This document shows, one piece after another, positions 42,348 to 50,342 of a DNA stretch of 64,000 bases. The DNA is from DASRAP01 sp964503275 (GTDB lineage Bacteria; Gemmatimonadota; Gemmatimonadetes; Gemmatimonadales; Gemmatimonadaceae). The notes under the pieces are model-generated. The model made no database searches, was not told where the DNA came from, and saw only the letters and a program-made list of their open reading frames with translations. Made by a program: the position numbers and the translations under genes. Location of the stretch: positions 1 to 64,000 of the forward strand of contig CAZCZO010000014.1 of assembly GCA_964503275.1 (NCBI GenBank), read 5' to 3'. Every line of letters starts with the position of its first letter. Within the stretch, counting starts at the first letter, position 1.

Positions 42348-43265
42348 GTGGCACGGCGCTCCGCGCGTGGCGACCTTCGGGTTGATGGCGCGTTGGTCGC
42401 CGTGGCCCTGCTCGGCGCGCTGATCGCCCTGGCGCTGCCCGAGGCGACGGCCGACAGCGTCGCGGGCGTCATGCGCCGTGGCCTCTTGCCGTTGGTGCGT
42501 GTGCAGGAGCGCGCCGAGGTGATCCGCGACGCACTCACCACACGCGATTCCAATGCGCGACTGGCCGACTCGATCGCGCTGCGTGCCTTGCAGGCGGCCG
42601 CGCTCGACGCGGAGAACACCCGGCTGCGGGGGCTGCTCGCCCTCGGCGAGCGGGTGCAGTGGGGATTCATCCCCGGTGAGGCGGTGCACCCGTCGGCGCG
42701 GGGCGATGCGCACACGCTGGTGCTGAGCCGCGGCGCGCGCGACGGTGTCACCCCGTTCAGCGGCGTGATCGCGCCCGACGGCGTCGTCGGCGTGGTGCGC
42801 TCGGTCGATCCGGCGACCAGCGTCGTGCTGACGTGGCCGCACCCGGATCTGCGCGTGAGCGCGATGACCAGCGACGGTGATGCGGCGGGGATCGTCGCGG
42901 CACACTTGGGCGTCGTGGGCGACCGCTTCCTGTTGGAGTTCCGTGGCGTCCCGTTCCGCTCGGCGCTGGATTCGGGCGCGGTGATCGTGAGTTCGGGCGC
43001 GGGCGGGGTGTTCCCGCGCGGGGTGCCGGTGGGCGTGGTGCTCCGCGAGATCGAGACGTCGGAGGGCTGGGCGCGCACGTATCTGCTGCGCCCGTCCGTG
43101 CATCCCGCCGACGTCGGCCCGGTCATGGTGCTGCTGCCGCAGCGGCGGGCGCTCGGCGTCGAGGAGGCGTATCGCCCGCAGGGGCCCACGGCGGCGCTCC
43201 CGGCCCTCCGCACGATGCCGGTCATGGAGAGCGCGATGCGCGGCGACTCGGGCGGGTCCCGATGA
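42348..43265 (+). CDS. mreC: Rod-shape-determining protein MreC
   Basis: Inner-membrane scaffold of the elongasome. The 305-residue product from GTG 42348 has one transmembrane helix (LVAVALLGALIALAL), a coiled-coil up to ~residue 105 (LRALQAAALDAENTRLRGLLAL) and a periplasmic beta domain (LSRGARDGVTPFSGVIAPDGVVGVV). The start one base after the mreB stop was preferred to an upstream in-frame ATG within mreB. The stop overlaps the mreD ATG. Confidence 0.9.
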   Translation: MARRSARGDLRVDGALVAVALLGALIALALPEATADSVAGVMRRGLLPLVRVQERAEVIRDALTTRDSNARLADSIALRALQAAALDAENTRLRGLLALGERVQWGFIPGEAVHPSARGDAHTLVLSRGARDGVTPFSGVIAPDGVVGVVRSVDPATSVVLTWPHPDLRVSAMTSDGDAAGIVAAHLGVVGDRFLLEFRGVPFRSALDSGAVIVSSGAGGVFPRGVPVGVVLREIETSEGWARTYLLRPSVHPADVGPVMVLLPQRRALGVEEAYRPQGPTAALPALRTMPVMESAMRGDSGGSR

Positions 43266-43762
43266 TGGGGTCGCCGGTCCGCGGCATCGCGCTCGCGGTC
43301 GTCTTCATCGGCGCGCTGCTGGCGCATGTCAGTGTGCGACCGATCCTTGGGTGGCGCGCCGAGATCGATTTCCTGGTCATTGCGCTGCTGATCGTGTCCG
43401 TGCGTGTGCGGCCTGGCCATGCGGCGTTGCTCGGGTGCGCGACCGGCCTGATGATCGATGCGCTCTCCCCGCTCGGATTCGGCGCGGGGGCGATGGCCGG
43501 TACCCTCGTCGGGTTCGCCGCGTCCTGGTCGAAGTCGGTGTTCTTCGCGGAGCAGGCGTTCTTGCACGCGGTGTTCTTCTTCGTCGGGAAGGTCGCGATG
43601 GACGTGATCTACCTGACGCTCGAGGGACGGCTGTCCGGCACGGCCCTCCTTCTGCAGGCGGTGACCTGGACCCCGCTCGCAGCGGTGGTGACGGCGCTCT
43701 CCGGCGTCCTGCTGTTGCTGCTGTTGCGCCCGCTGCTCGAGGCACGGGAGCGGCGCTGGTGA
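43262..43762 (+). CDS. mreD: Rod-shape-determining protein MreD
   Basis: 166-residue, very hydrophobic inner-membrane protein with about five transmembrane segments. It shows the weak MreD pattern RPGHAALLGCATGLMIDALSPLGFGAGAMAGTLVGF. Identification rests on that segment plus its place between mreC and mrdA. ATG 43262 overlaps the mreC stop, and its stop overlaps the mrdA GTG. Confidence 0.88.
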   Translation: MMGSPVRGIALAVVFIGALLAHVSVRPILGWRAEIDFLVIALLIVSVRVRPGHAALLGCATGLMIDALSPLGFGAGAMAGTLVGFAASWSKSVFFAEQAFLHAVFFFVGKVAMDVIYLTLEGRLSGTALLLQAVTWTPLAAVVTALSGVLLLLLLRPLLEARERRW

Positions 43763-45537
43763 GCTTCCATCCCAACGACGTCGCACGCCGCGGGCGCGTC
43801 GCGGCCTTGACCCTGTTGATGGGCTTCGGGCTGCTGTTGGGCCGCTTCTTCGTCGTGCAGGTCGTCCAGTTCTCCGAGTTCTCGCGGCGATCCGAGCGCA
43901 ATCGGCTGAGCGAGGTACCACTGCCGGCCCCACGCGGGATCGTATACGACCGCAACGGGCAGATCATCGCAGAGAACGTGCCGGGCTATTCGGTCTCGAT
44001 GCTCGTTCCGTCCGAGGACTCCTTGCGCGCGACCCTGCGGCGCCTGGCTGAGACGGTGCCATTGACCCGTCAGGACGAAGAACGCGCGATCCGGCGGTAC
44101 CGGGCGGCGCGAGGTCGACCGGCCGTGATCTTCACCGATGCGCCCTTCGAACTCGTGTCGATCCTCGAGGAGCATCGCGCCCGGTTCCCGGGGTTCATCG
44201 TGCAGGCGTCACCCAAGCGCTGGTACCCGGACAGCACCGCGATCTCGGCGTTCATCGGTTATACGGGCGAGATCGGGGAGGCGCAGCTGGAGTCGCCTCG
44301 CTATGAGGGCTATCGACCCGGCGATGTGATCGGCCGCGCCGGGCTCGAGTCGCAGTACGAGGCGCAACTGCGGGGGCGGGAGGGGTCGCGCTTCGTCGAG
44401 GTCGATGCCCTGGGCCGCGTGGTGCGGGACGCGGGCGTGCGGGCCGAGCTGGCCCCCATCGCCGGGCCACCGCTGCGCACGAACATCGATATGGAGCTGC
44501 AGCGCTTCATCGCGAATGCCTTCGGCGACTCCTTGCTCGGGGCGGCCGTGGTGATGGATCCGCGCACGGGTGCGGTGCTCGCCTTGCACAGTGCGCCGGG
44601 CTATGACCCGAATCGCTTCACGGGCGGGATCCCCCCCAGCTACTACGCGGCCCTCAACACCGATCCGCGCCGTCCGCTCTACAACAAGGCCATCCAGGGC
44701 GCCTATGATCCCGGGTCGACATGGAAGCTGGCGACCGCCATCGTCGCGCTCGAGAACAACATGGTGCGGCCCGACGAGCGGATGGCGGTCTCGTGCAATG
44801 GTGGGTACACGTTCGGGACGCGACGCTGGCGCTGTTGGAAGAAGGACGGACACGGCCCGGTCAACCTTCGCGAAGCGATCGCGGGGTCCTGCGACACGTA
44901 TTTCTATCAGCTCGGGTTGCGGGTCGGACTTTCGCGTCTGGTCGCCGGTGGACGGCGCATGCTCTTCGCAGAACGCACCGGGATCGATCTGCCCTATGAG
45001 CAGGCGTCGATCTTCCCGTCGATGCCTGTCGAGGAGTATTACAACCGGCGTTTCGGCCCGCGCGGCTGGACGAATGCGGTCACACTCAACTTGTCGATCG
45101 GGCAAGGCGAGAACGCGCAGACCGTCATCAACATGGCGCGGTTCTACACGGCCTTGGCGAACAACGGGCTGTCGGTGCGTCCGTCGATCGTCGACCGACC
45201 CGCCGATACCACGCGGCTCTTCACATTGTCGCCGGCGGACATGCAGCTGCTGGTGGACGCGATGGCCGATGTGGTGTCCACGCGGGGCACGGCGGGCAGC
45301 GCGGCGATCGCGAATGCGACCTTCGCCGGCAAGACGGGGACCGCGCAGAATGCCCAGGACCCCAACCGCGACCACGCGTGGTTCGTGGGCTTCGTACCGG
45401 CCGACGAGCCGCGGATCGTGGTCTCGGTGCTCATCGAGTTCGGCCTGAGCGGGGGCAATGCCGCGCGCCTCGCGTCGAAGATCGCGGCGGCCTATCTCAA
45501 GTTGCCGGTGCGCACCGCCGACGAGGGCGGGAACTAG
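43759..45537 (+). CDS. mrdA: Penicillin-binding protein 2 (elongation transpeptidase)
   Basis: Periplasmic DD-transpeptidase of the elongasome, anchored by an N-terminal helix (LTLLMGFGLLLGRFFVVQVV). The 592-residue protein has the PBP dimerisation domain with APRGIVYDRNGQIIAENVPGYSV. The transpeptidase motifs are SxxK at Ser320-Lys323 in GSTWKLATA, SCD in AGSCDTYFY and KTGT at 525-528. It starts at GTG 43759, overlapping mreD, and is followed with no gap by rodA, its glycosyltransferase partner. Confidence 0.96.
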   Translation: MSFHPNDVARRGRVAALTLLMGFGLLLGRFFVVQVVQFSEFSRRSERNRLSEVPLPAPRGIVYDRNGQIIAENVPGYSVSMLVPSEDSLRATLRRLAETVPLTRQDEERAIRRYRAARGRPAVIFTDAPFELVSILEEHRARFPGFIVQASPKRWYPDSTAISAFIGYTGEIGEAQLESPRYEGYRPGDVIGRAGLESQYEAQLRGREGSRFVEVDALGRVVRDAGVRAELAPIAGPPLRTNIDMELQRFIANAFGDSLLGAAVVMDPRTGAVLALHSAPGYDPNRFTGGIPPSYYAALNTDPRRPLYNKAIQGAYDPGSTWKLATAIVALENNMVRPDERMAVSCNGGYTFGTRRWRCWKKDGHGPVNLREAIAGSCDTYFYQLGLRVGLSRLVAGGRRMLFAERTGIDLPYEQASIFPSMPVEEYYNRRFGPRGWTNAVTLNLSIGQGENAQTVINMARFYTALANNGLSVRPSIVDRPADTTRLFTLSPADMQLLVDAMADVVSTRGTAGSAAIANATFAGKTGTAQNAQDPNRDHAWFVGFVPADEPRIVVSVLIEFGLSGGNAARLASKIAAAYLKLPVRTADEGGN

Positions 45538-46785
45538 ATGCGCGGGCGGGTCTCGCTCAGCGACTGGCCGTTGGTGCTCATCGCGATCCTGTTGTCGCTC
45601 ATGGGGGTCGCCATCGTGTACTCGGCCGGCGTGACCGATGTGCCGACGCAGGCGACCGGGCTCTGGCGCCAGCAGATCGCGTGGATGATCATCGGGACCT
45701 GTGCCGCGTACATCGTCTCGCGCGGGTCGTCGCGGCTCCTCGATGTGCTCACGGTGCCGTCCTACGTCCTCTCGCTCCTGCTGCTCGCCTCACTGTTCGT
45801 CTTCGGCTCCGGCGGCGGGACGGCCGAGAGCACCAACAGCTGGCTGACCATCGGCGGTCGTCGGATCGGACAGCCCTCGGAGCTGGCCAAGATCGCGGTC
45901 GTGCTGATGCTCGCCAAGGTCCTGTCGGCGAATCGCGTGGCGCCGAGCAGCATCTTCGAACTGTGGCGGCCGATCCTGGTCGTGCTGGTGCCCTGGGCGA
46001 TGATCATGGCGCAGCCGGATCTGGGCACCGGAATGGTCCTGGTCGGTGTGTTCTTCGCCATGCTGTTCTGGTCCGGCGCGCCGTGGTATCTGCTGCTCTT
46101 CGCCGCGAGTCCGGCCATCAGCTTGATCCTGGCGTTCAGCACGGGTGTGTGGGGCGCCTGGTTCCTGGGCATCCTGGGCGTGCTGTACGTCGTCCGTCCG
46201 CGGCCGATCGAGGCGGTCGTCATCGCACTGGCGAACGTCGCGATGGGCGTGGTCGCCCCATTGCTCTGGGATTCGCTCAAACCCTACCAGCAGCAGCGCC
46301 TCCTGGTCTTCCTCGACCCGTCGGCCGATCCCAAGGCGAGCGGCTACCACGTGATCCAGTCGCAGGTGGCGGTCGGCTCGGGGGGATGGTTCGGCAAGGG
46401 ATTCACCGAGGGGACGCAGAAGCGCTTGGCCTTCCTGCCCGCGCAGCACACGGACTTCATCTTCCCCGTCCTCGCCGAGGAGTTCGGCTTCTTCGGGGTG
46501 ACGATCGCGCTCGCGGCCTTCTGCACCCTGCTCATGCGGGTGGTGCGCGTGTCCACGCGCGCGGTCTCACCGTTCTCCGCCCTCGTGGCGTTCGGCATCG
46601 CTGCCGGCTGGTTCGTGCACATGGTGGTGAACATCGGCATGACGGTGGGCTTGATGCCGATCACGGGCATCCCGCTTCCCTTCTTCTCGTACGGCGGGTC
46701 GTTCATGCTGGCGTGTTGGATCGGTATCGGGGTGATCGTGCGGATCTCCGCCGACGGGCGCGGTCGCGCGGATGCGCTGATCTAG
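45538..46785 (+). CDS. rodA: Rod-shape-determining glycosyltransferase RodA (SEDS family)
   Basis: Polymerises lipid II in the elongasome. The 415-residue protein has about ten transmembrane segments and the SEDS landmarks SWLTIGGRRIGQPSELAKIA, MIMAQPDLGTGMVL, HVIQSQVAVGSGGWFGKGF and LPAQHTDFIFPVLAEEFGF. The C-terminal end has GLMPITGIPLPFFSYGGSFM. Its ATG immediately abuts the mrdA stop. Confidence 0.96.
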   Translation: MRGRVSLSDWPLVLIAILLSLMGVAIVYSAGVTDVPTQATGLWRQQIAWMIIGTCAAYIVSRGSSRLLDVLTVPSYVLSLLLLASLFVFGSGGGTAESTNSWLTIGGRRIGQPSELAKIAVVLMLAKVLSANRVAPSSIFELWRPILVVLVPWAMIMAQPDLGTGMVLVGVFFAMLFWSGAPWYLLLFAASPAISLILAFSTGVWGAWFLGILGVLYVVRPRPIEAVVIALANVAMGVVAPLLWDSLKPYQQQRLLVFLDPSADPKASGYHVIQSQVAVGSGGWFGKGFTEGTQKRLAFLPAQHTDFIFPVLAEEFGFFGVTIALAAFCTLLMRVVRVSTRAVSPFSALVAFGIAAGWFVHMVVNIGMTVGLMPITGIPLPFFSYGGSFMLACWIGIGVIVRISADGRGRADALI

Positions 46786-46790
46786 GTCCG

Positions 46791-46816
46791 GCCGAGGCCC
46801 CCCCACTACCCTCGGC
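46791..46816 (+). terminator. Possible weak terminator between rodA and accD
   Basis: GCCGAGG (46791-46797) pairs with CCTCGGC (46810-46816) around a C-rich 12-base loop. It is followed by a stretch with three short T-triplets, so it may be only partly effective. The remaining bases up to accD show no clear promoter. Confidence 0.4.
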
Positions 46817-46841
46817 GGGCGTTTCCGCTTTGCTTTCCCAT

Positions 46842-47705
46842 ATGGCTTGGTTCAGAAAGGAGAAGAAACCCCGGCAGCCCGTTCGCGAGCGCCTCGAGAT
46901 CCCCCCGGACATCTGGGAGAAGTGCGAGGCCTGCGATCACACGGACATCCGGGAGAAGTTCCTGCGGAATCTGAACGTCTGCCCCGTCTGTGATCACCAC
47001 CGACGGCTGCGGGCGTTCGAGTATGTGAACGCCCTGTTGGACGAGGGGACCGCGGGCGAGCTGGAAGACTCGCTGCGCTCCATCGATCCGCTGGGGTTCC
47101 CGGACTATCCCGCCCGGCTCAAGCGCGCCATCAAGGGCGCGGGTGACCAGGACGCGATCCTGACCGTCACCGGCCTCCTCGGCGGTCTGCCGGTGAATCT
47201 CGGCGTCATGGACTTCTCGTTCATGGGCGGATCCATGGGCTCCGTCGTGGGAGAGAAGATCGCCCGCCTCGGGCTCCGGTCCCTCGAGCGGAAGTATCCG
47301 CTGATCCTGATCTCGGCGTCGGGCGGCGCCCGCATGCAGGAAGGCGTGTTGTCGTTGATGCAGATGGCGAAGACCTCCGCCGTCTTGTCGCAGCTGCACG
47401 AGCGCCGCATCCCCTACGTGTCCATCCTCACCAACCCGACGACGGGTGGCGTGAGTGCGAGCTACGCGATGCTCGGCGATGCCATCATCGCGGAGCCGGG
47501 CGCCGTGATCGGGTTCGCCGGGCCACGGGTGATCAAGCAGACCCTGGGCCAGGACCTGCCCGAGGGCTTCCAGACGGCCGAGTTCCTGCTCGAGCATGGG
47601 ATGGTCGACATGGTGACCCATCGCAAGGAGCTGAAGACGACGCTGGGGCGGCTCCTGCGCCACATGAGCGGCAAGCCGGCCGCGCAGGGGTGGGCGAGCG
47701 CCTGA
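46842..47705 (+). CDS. accD: Acetyl-CoA carboxylase carboxyltransferase subunit beta
   Basis: First step of fatty-acid synthesis, together with AccA (not in this window). The 287-residue protein has the N-terminal zinc finger with Cys28, Cys31, Cys47 and Cys50. A single carboxyltransferase domain follows (MGGSMGSVVGEKIARL, SASGGARMQEGVLSLMQMAKTSA, TNPTTGGVSASYAMLGD). This is the classical split AccD, separate from the propionyl-type enzyme at 20.5 kb. It has no Shine-Dalgarno. Its end overlaps folC by 16 bases. Confidence 0.96.
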   Translation: MAWFRKEKKPRQPVRERLEIPPDIWEKCEACDHTDIREKFLRNLNVCPVCDHHRRLRAFEYVNALLDEGTAGELEDSLRSIDPLGFPDYPARLKRAIKGAGDQDAILTVTGLLGGLPVNLGVMDFSFMGGSMGSVVGEKIARLGLRSLERKYPLILISASGGARMQEGVLSLMQMAKTSAVLSQLHERRIPYVSILTNPTTGGVSASYAMLGDAIIAEPGAVIGFAGPRVIKQTLGQDLPEGFQTAEFLLEHGMVDMVTHRKELKTTLGRLLRHMSGKPAAQGWASA

Positions 47706-48967
47706 CGGACCTCGAGGGCGCGCTGTCGGCGCTCTACGCGCGGACCACGGGGGCGTGGAGACTGGGGCTCGACCGCACGCAGGCGCTCCTGCGGCAGCTG
47801 GGCGACCCCCATCGGCAGTTGCGGGTGGTGCACGTGGGTGGCACCAACGGGAAAGGGTCGGTCTGTGCCACTCTCGACACCGTGCTCCGCGCTGAGGGGC
47901 ATCGCGTCGCGCGCTACACGTCGCCCCACCTCGTGCAGTTCCACGAACGGATCGTCATCGATGGACGGCCGGTCGAGGACCGCGCGATCGCCGATTTCCT
48001 CGCGCGGTGGATGCCGACGATCGAGGACGTCGGTGCGACCTTCTTCGAGGCCACGACCGCGATGGCCTTCCGGCTCATGGCCGATGCCCAGGTCGATCTC
48101 GCGGTCGTCGAGGTGGGCCTCGGCGGCAGACTCGACGCCACGAACGTGGTGGATCCGCTGGTGGCCGTGGTGACGTCGGTCGATCTCGATCATACCGAGT
48201 ACCTCGGGACGACGCTCAGCGAGATCGCGGCGGAGAAGGCGGGTATCTTCAAGCCCGGACGTGTGGCCATCAGCGGCGTCCGCGACCCGGAGACCGATGC
48301 GGTCCTGGCCGCGTCTGCGCGCCGGATCGGCGCGTCGTCATTCGCCTCGACGCGCGACTGGGAGCCACTGACGGCGGTGCAGGTGGGGGTGGAGGGGACC
48401 TCGTTCACCCTGGGGGCTGAACGGTTCACGACCGGCTTGGTCGGAACGTATCAGGCCGAGAATGCCGCCCTGGCCCTGCAGGTGCTCGAGGCACTCCCTG
48501 AGCCATGGCGTGTCCTTCGCGCGCGCGCGCGTCAGGCGCTCCCCCGAGTCCGATTGCCCGGTCGCCTGCAGCGCGTCGGGCGCTACCTCTTCGACGTCGC
48601 CCACAATCCGGCCGGCGCGAGGGTCCTTGCGTCGGCCCTCGGCGAGCTCGCGGTGGAGCGCCCGCTCACCGCCGTCGTGGGCGTGCTGGCGGACAAGGAC
48701 TGGTCGGGCATGCTCCAGGCACTGGCACCCGTGGTCGATCGCGTCCTCCTGACGACGGCGCCGACCGCGCCGGCGGAGCGCCGATGGGTCCTTGCCGACG
48801 TGGCCGCCGCGGCAGCAGGCCTCGGCATCGCGGTCGAGGTCGAGGCCGACTTCACGCGGGCACTGCGGCGCGCGGACGGCGACGGGGGCACCACGCTCAT
48901 CACGGGGTCGTTCCACACCGTGGGGGATGCCCAGCGCGCCTTGAACATAAGTCCGTTCCCTGAATAG
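47690..48967 (+). CDS. folC: Folylpolyglutamate synthase / dihydrofolate synthase
   Basis: ATP-dependent ligase that adds glutamate to (dihydro)folate precursors; Mur-ligase fold. The 425-residue protein has VHVGGTNGKGSVCATLDTVL (P-loop residues ~50-58), the YTSPHLVQFHERI segment, VVEVGLGGRLDATNVV and LFDVAHNPAGARVL. The start is a GTG inside accD. The stop TAG is also the first half of the hisS -10 box. accD-folC is a common neighbour pair. Confidence 0.93.
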   Translation: MGERLTDLEGALSALYARTTGAWRLGLDRTQALLRQLGDPHRQLRVVHVGGTNGKGSVCATLDTVLRAEGHRVARYTSPHLVQFHERIVIDGRPVEDRAIADFLARWMPTIEDVGATFFEATTAMAFRLMADAQVDLAVVEVGLGGRLDATNVVDPLVAVVTSVDLDHTEYLGTTLSEIAAEKAGIFKPGRVAISGVRDPETDAVLAASARRIGASSFASTRDWEPLTAVQVGVEGTSFTLGAERFTTGLVGTYQAENAALALQVLEALPEPWRVLRARARQALPRVRLPGRLQRVGRYLFDVAHNPAGARVLASALGELAVERPLTAVVGVLADKDWSGMLQALAPVVDRVLLTTAPTAPAERRWVLADVAAAAAGLGIAVEVEADFTRALRRADGDGGTTLITGSFHTVGDAQRALNISPFPE

Positions 48968-48970
48968 ATT
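48941..48970 (+). promoter_or_regulatory. Leaderless promoter of the hisS operon, overlapping the folC end
   Basis: TTGAAC (48941-48946) and TAGATT (48965-48970) are 18 bases apart, and the hisS ATG (48977) begins six bases after the -10. The folC stop codon is the TAG of this -10. Transcription should start at the A of ATG or within a base or two. Confidence 0.65.
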
Positions 48971-48976
48971 TACAGG

Positions 48977-50338
48977 ATGTCCTCAGGCGGCCCGCTTCCC
49001 GGATTTCGCGATTTCTACCCAGGGGAGTGCGCCGAGCGGGCGCATCTCTTCGCGGCCTGGCGTGCGGTCGCCGCGCGCTATGCCTTCGTCGAGTACGACG
49101 GGCCGCCGTTGGAGCCGCTGGACCTCTACACGCGGAAGAGCGGCGACGAGATCGTGGGGCAGCTGTACAACTTCGAGGACAAGGGCGGCCGCGCGATCGC
49201 GCTGCGTCCCGAGATGACGCCGACCTTCGCCCGCATGGTCGCGAGCCGGGCGAACGCGCTGCGCAAGCCGTTGCGCTGGTTCGCGGTCCCGCAGCTGTTC
49301 CGCTACGAGCGGGCGCAGAAGGGGCGACTTCGCGAGCACTACCAGCTGAACGTCGATATCGTCGGCGAGGTCAGTGAGGTCGCGGACGCCGAGCTGCTCG
49401 CGGTCGCCATCGACATCATGGCGGAGCTCGGCCTCACCGCGGACGATGTGCGCGCCCGGGTGAGTGATCGCCGGTTGTTGTCCGCTGCACTGAGCGCGCT
49501 GGGATTGGATGCGTCCCAGCAGGCGGCCGCGTACGCGGTGATCGACAAGTACGAGCGGCAGCCTCGCGAGGTCAGTCTCGAGAAGTTGACGGCGGCGGGC
49601 ATCGCGGCTCGCGAGGTCGATCGCCTGGTCGGCCTGATCGAGTCGAAGGATCTGGACGCGTTCGTGGCCGCCAGTGGGGGGGCGGCGTCCGTCGAGGCGG
49701 CCGCGGCGCCGCTCCGGCGCGCATTCGGTCATCTCGAGGCGATGGGACTCGGCGCTTGGATCGACTTCGATCCGCGGATCGTCCGCGGGCTCGCGTACTA
49801 CACGGGCATCGTCTTCGAGTTGTTCGATGCCCGTGGTGAGTTCCGGGCCATCTGCGGTGGCGGGCGCTACGACAGCTTGCTGCAGGCGCTTGGCGGTGTC
49901 GATCTGCCCGCGCTGGGCTTTGGCATGGGCGATGTCGTCCTGGGCGAATTGCTCCGGGCCCGCGGGCTGATGCCGGTGGGCGACGCGTCGCGCCGCACGG
50001 CGTTCATCGTCGGGGGTCCGGGGGCGGCCGATCGGCCGTTCGGTGATGCGTTGCGGTTGGCCCGCGTCCTGCGCGCGCAGGGCGTGGCGGTCGATCATGC
50101 GCTCAGCGAGGACAAGTACTCGACGCAGGCGGTCCGGAACCAGATGGACGCGGCCAAGAAGGCGGGGGCGGCCGCGGTGCTGTACTTCGACAGTGCCGAC
50201 GCGCTGACGGCGATCGCCCTGTCGGGTCGTATGGCCGATGCGCCGCGATGGACAGGGCCTGCGACGGCGATCCTGGCGGGGGACTCCTCGCTGTACGACT
50301 TGTGTCGGTGGCTCGCGGCCCCGACTCCGACTCTGTGA
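48977..50338 (+). CDS. hisS: Histidyl-tRNA synthetase
   Basis: Class II aminoacyl-tRNA synthetase. The 453-residue protein has motif 1 region GFRDFYPGECAERAHLF, motif 2 with LRPEMTPTFARMV and QLFRYERAQKGRLREHYQLNVDIVGE, and the His-binding GLAYYTGIVFELFDARGEF. It also has GGGRYDSLLQALGG and a C-terminal anticodon-binding domain. The ATG at 48977 sits directly behind a promoter -10 and there is no Shine-Dalgarno, so a leaderless mRNA is predicted. proS follows after four bases. Confidence 0.95.
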   Translation: MSSGGPLPGFRDFYPGECAERAHLFAAWRAVAARYAFVEYDGPPLEPLDLYTRKSGDEIVGQLYNFEDKGGRAIALRPEMTPTFARMVASRANALRKPLRWFAVPQLFRYERAQKGRLREHYQLNVDIVGEVSEVADAELLAVAIDIMAELGLTADDVRARVSDRRLLSAALSALGLDASQQAAAYAVIDKYERQPREVSLEKLTAAGIAAREVDRLVGLIESKDLDAFVAASGGAASVEAAAAPLRRAFGHLEAMGLGAWIDFDPRIVRGLAYYTGIVFELFDARGEFRAICGGGRYDSLLQALGGVDLPALGFGMGDVVLGELLRARGLMPVGDASRRTAFIVGGPGAADRPFGDALRLARVLRAQGVAVDHALSEDKYSTQAVRNQMDAAKKAGAAAVLYFDSADALTAIALSGRMADAPRWTGPATAILAGDSSLYDLCRWLAAPTPTL

Positions 50339-50342
50339 CCCG

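Noticed and set aside
40037..43933. Very long open frame on the minus strand (about 1,298 codons)
   Set aside because: It lies antisense to ald, mreB, mreC and mreD, is Arg/His/Asp-rich without domains, and is a by-product of GC-rich codon use.
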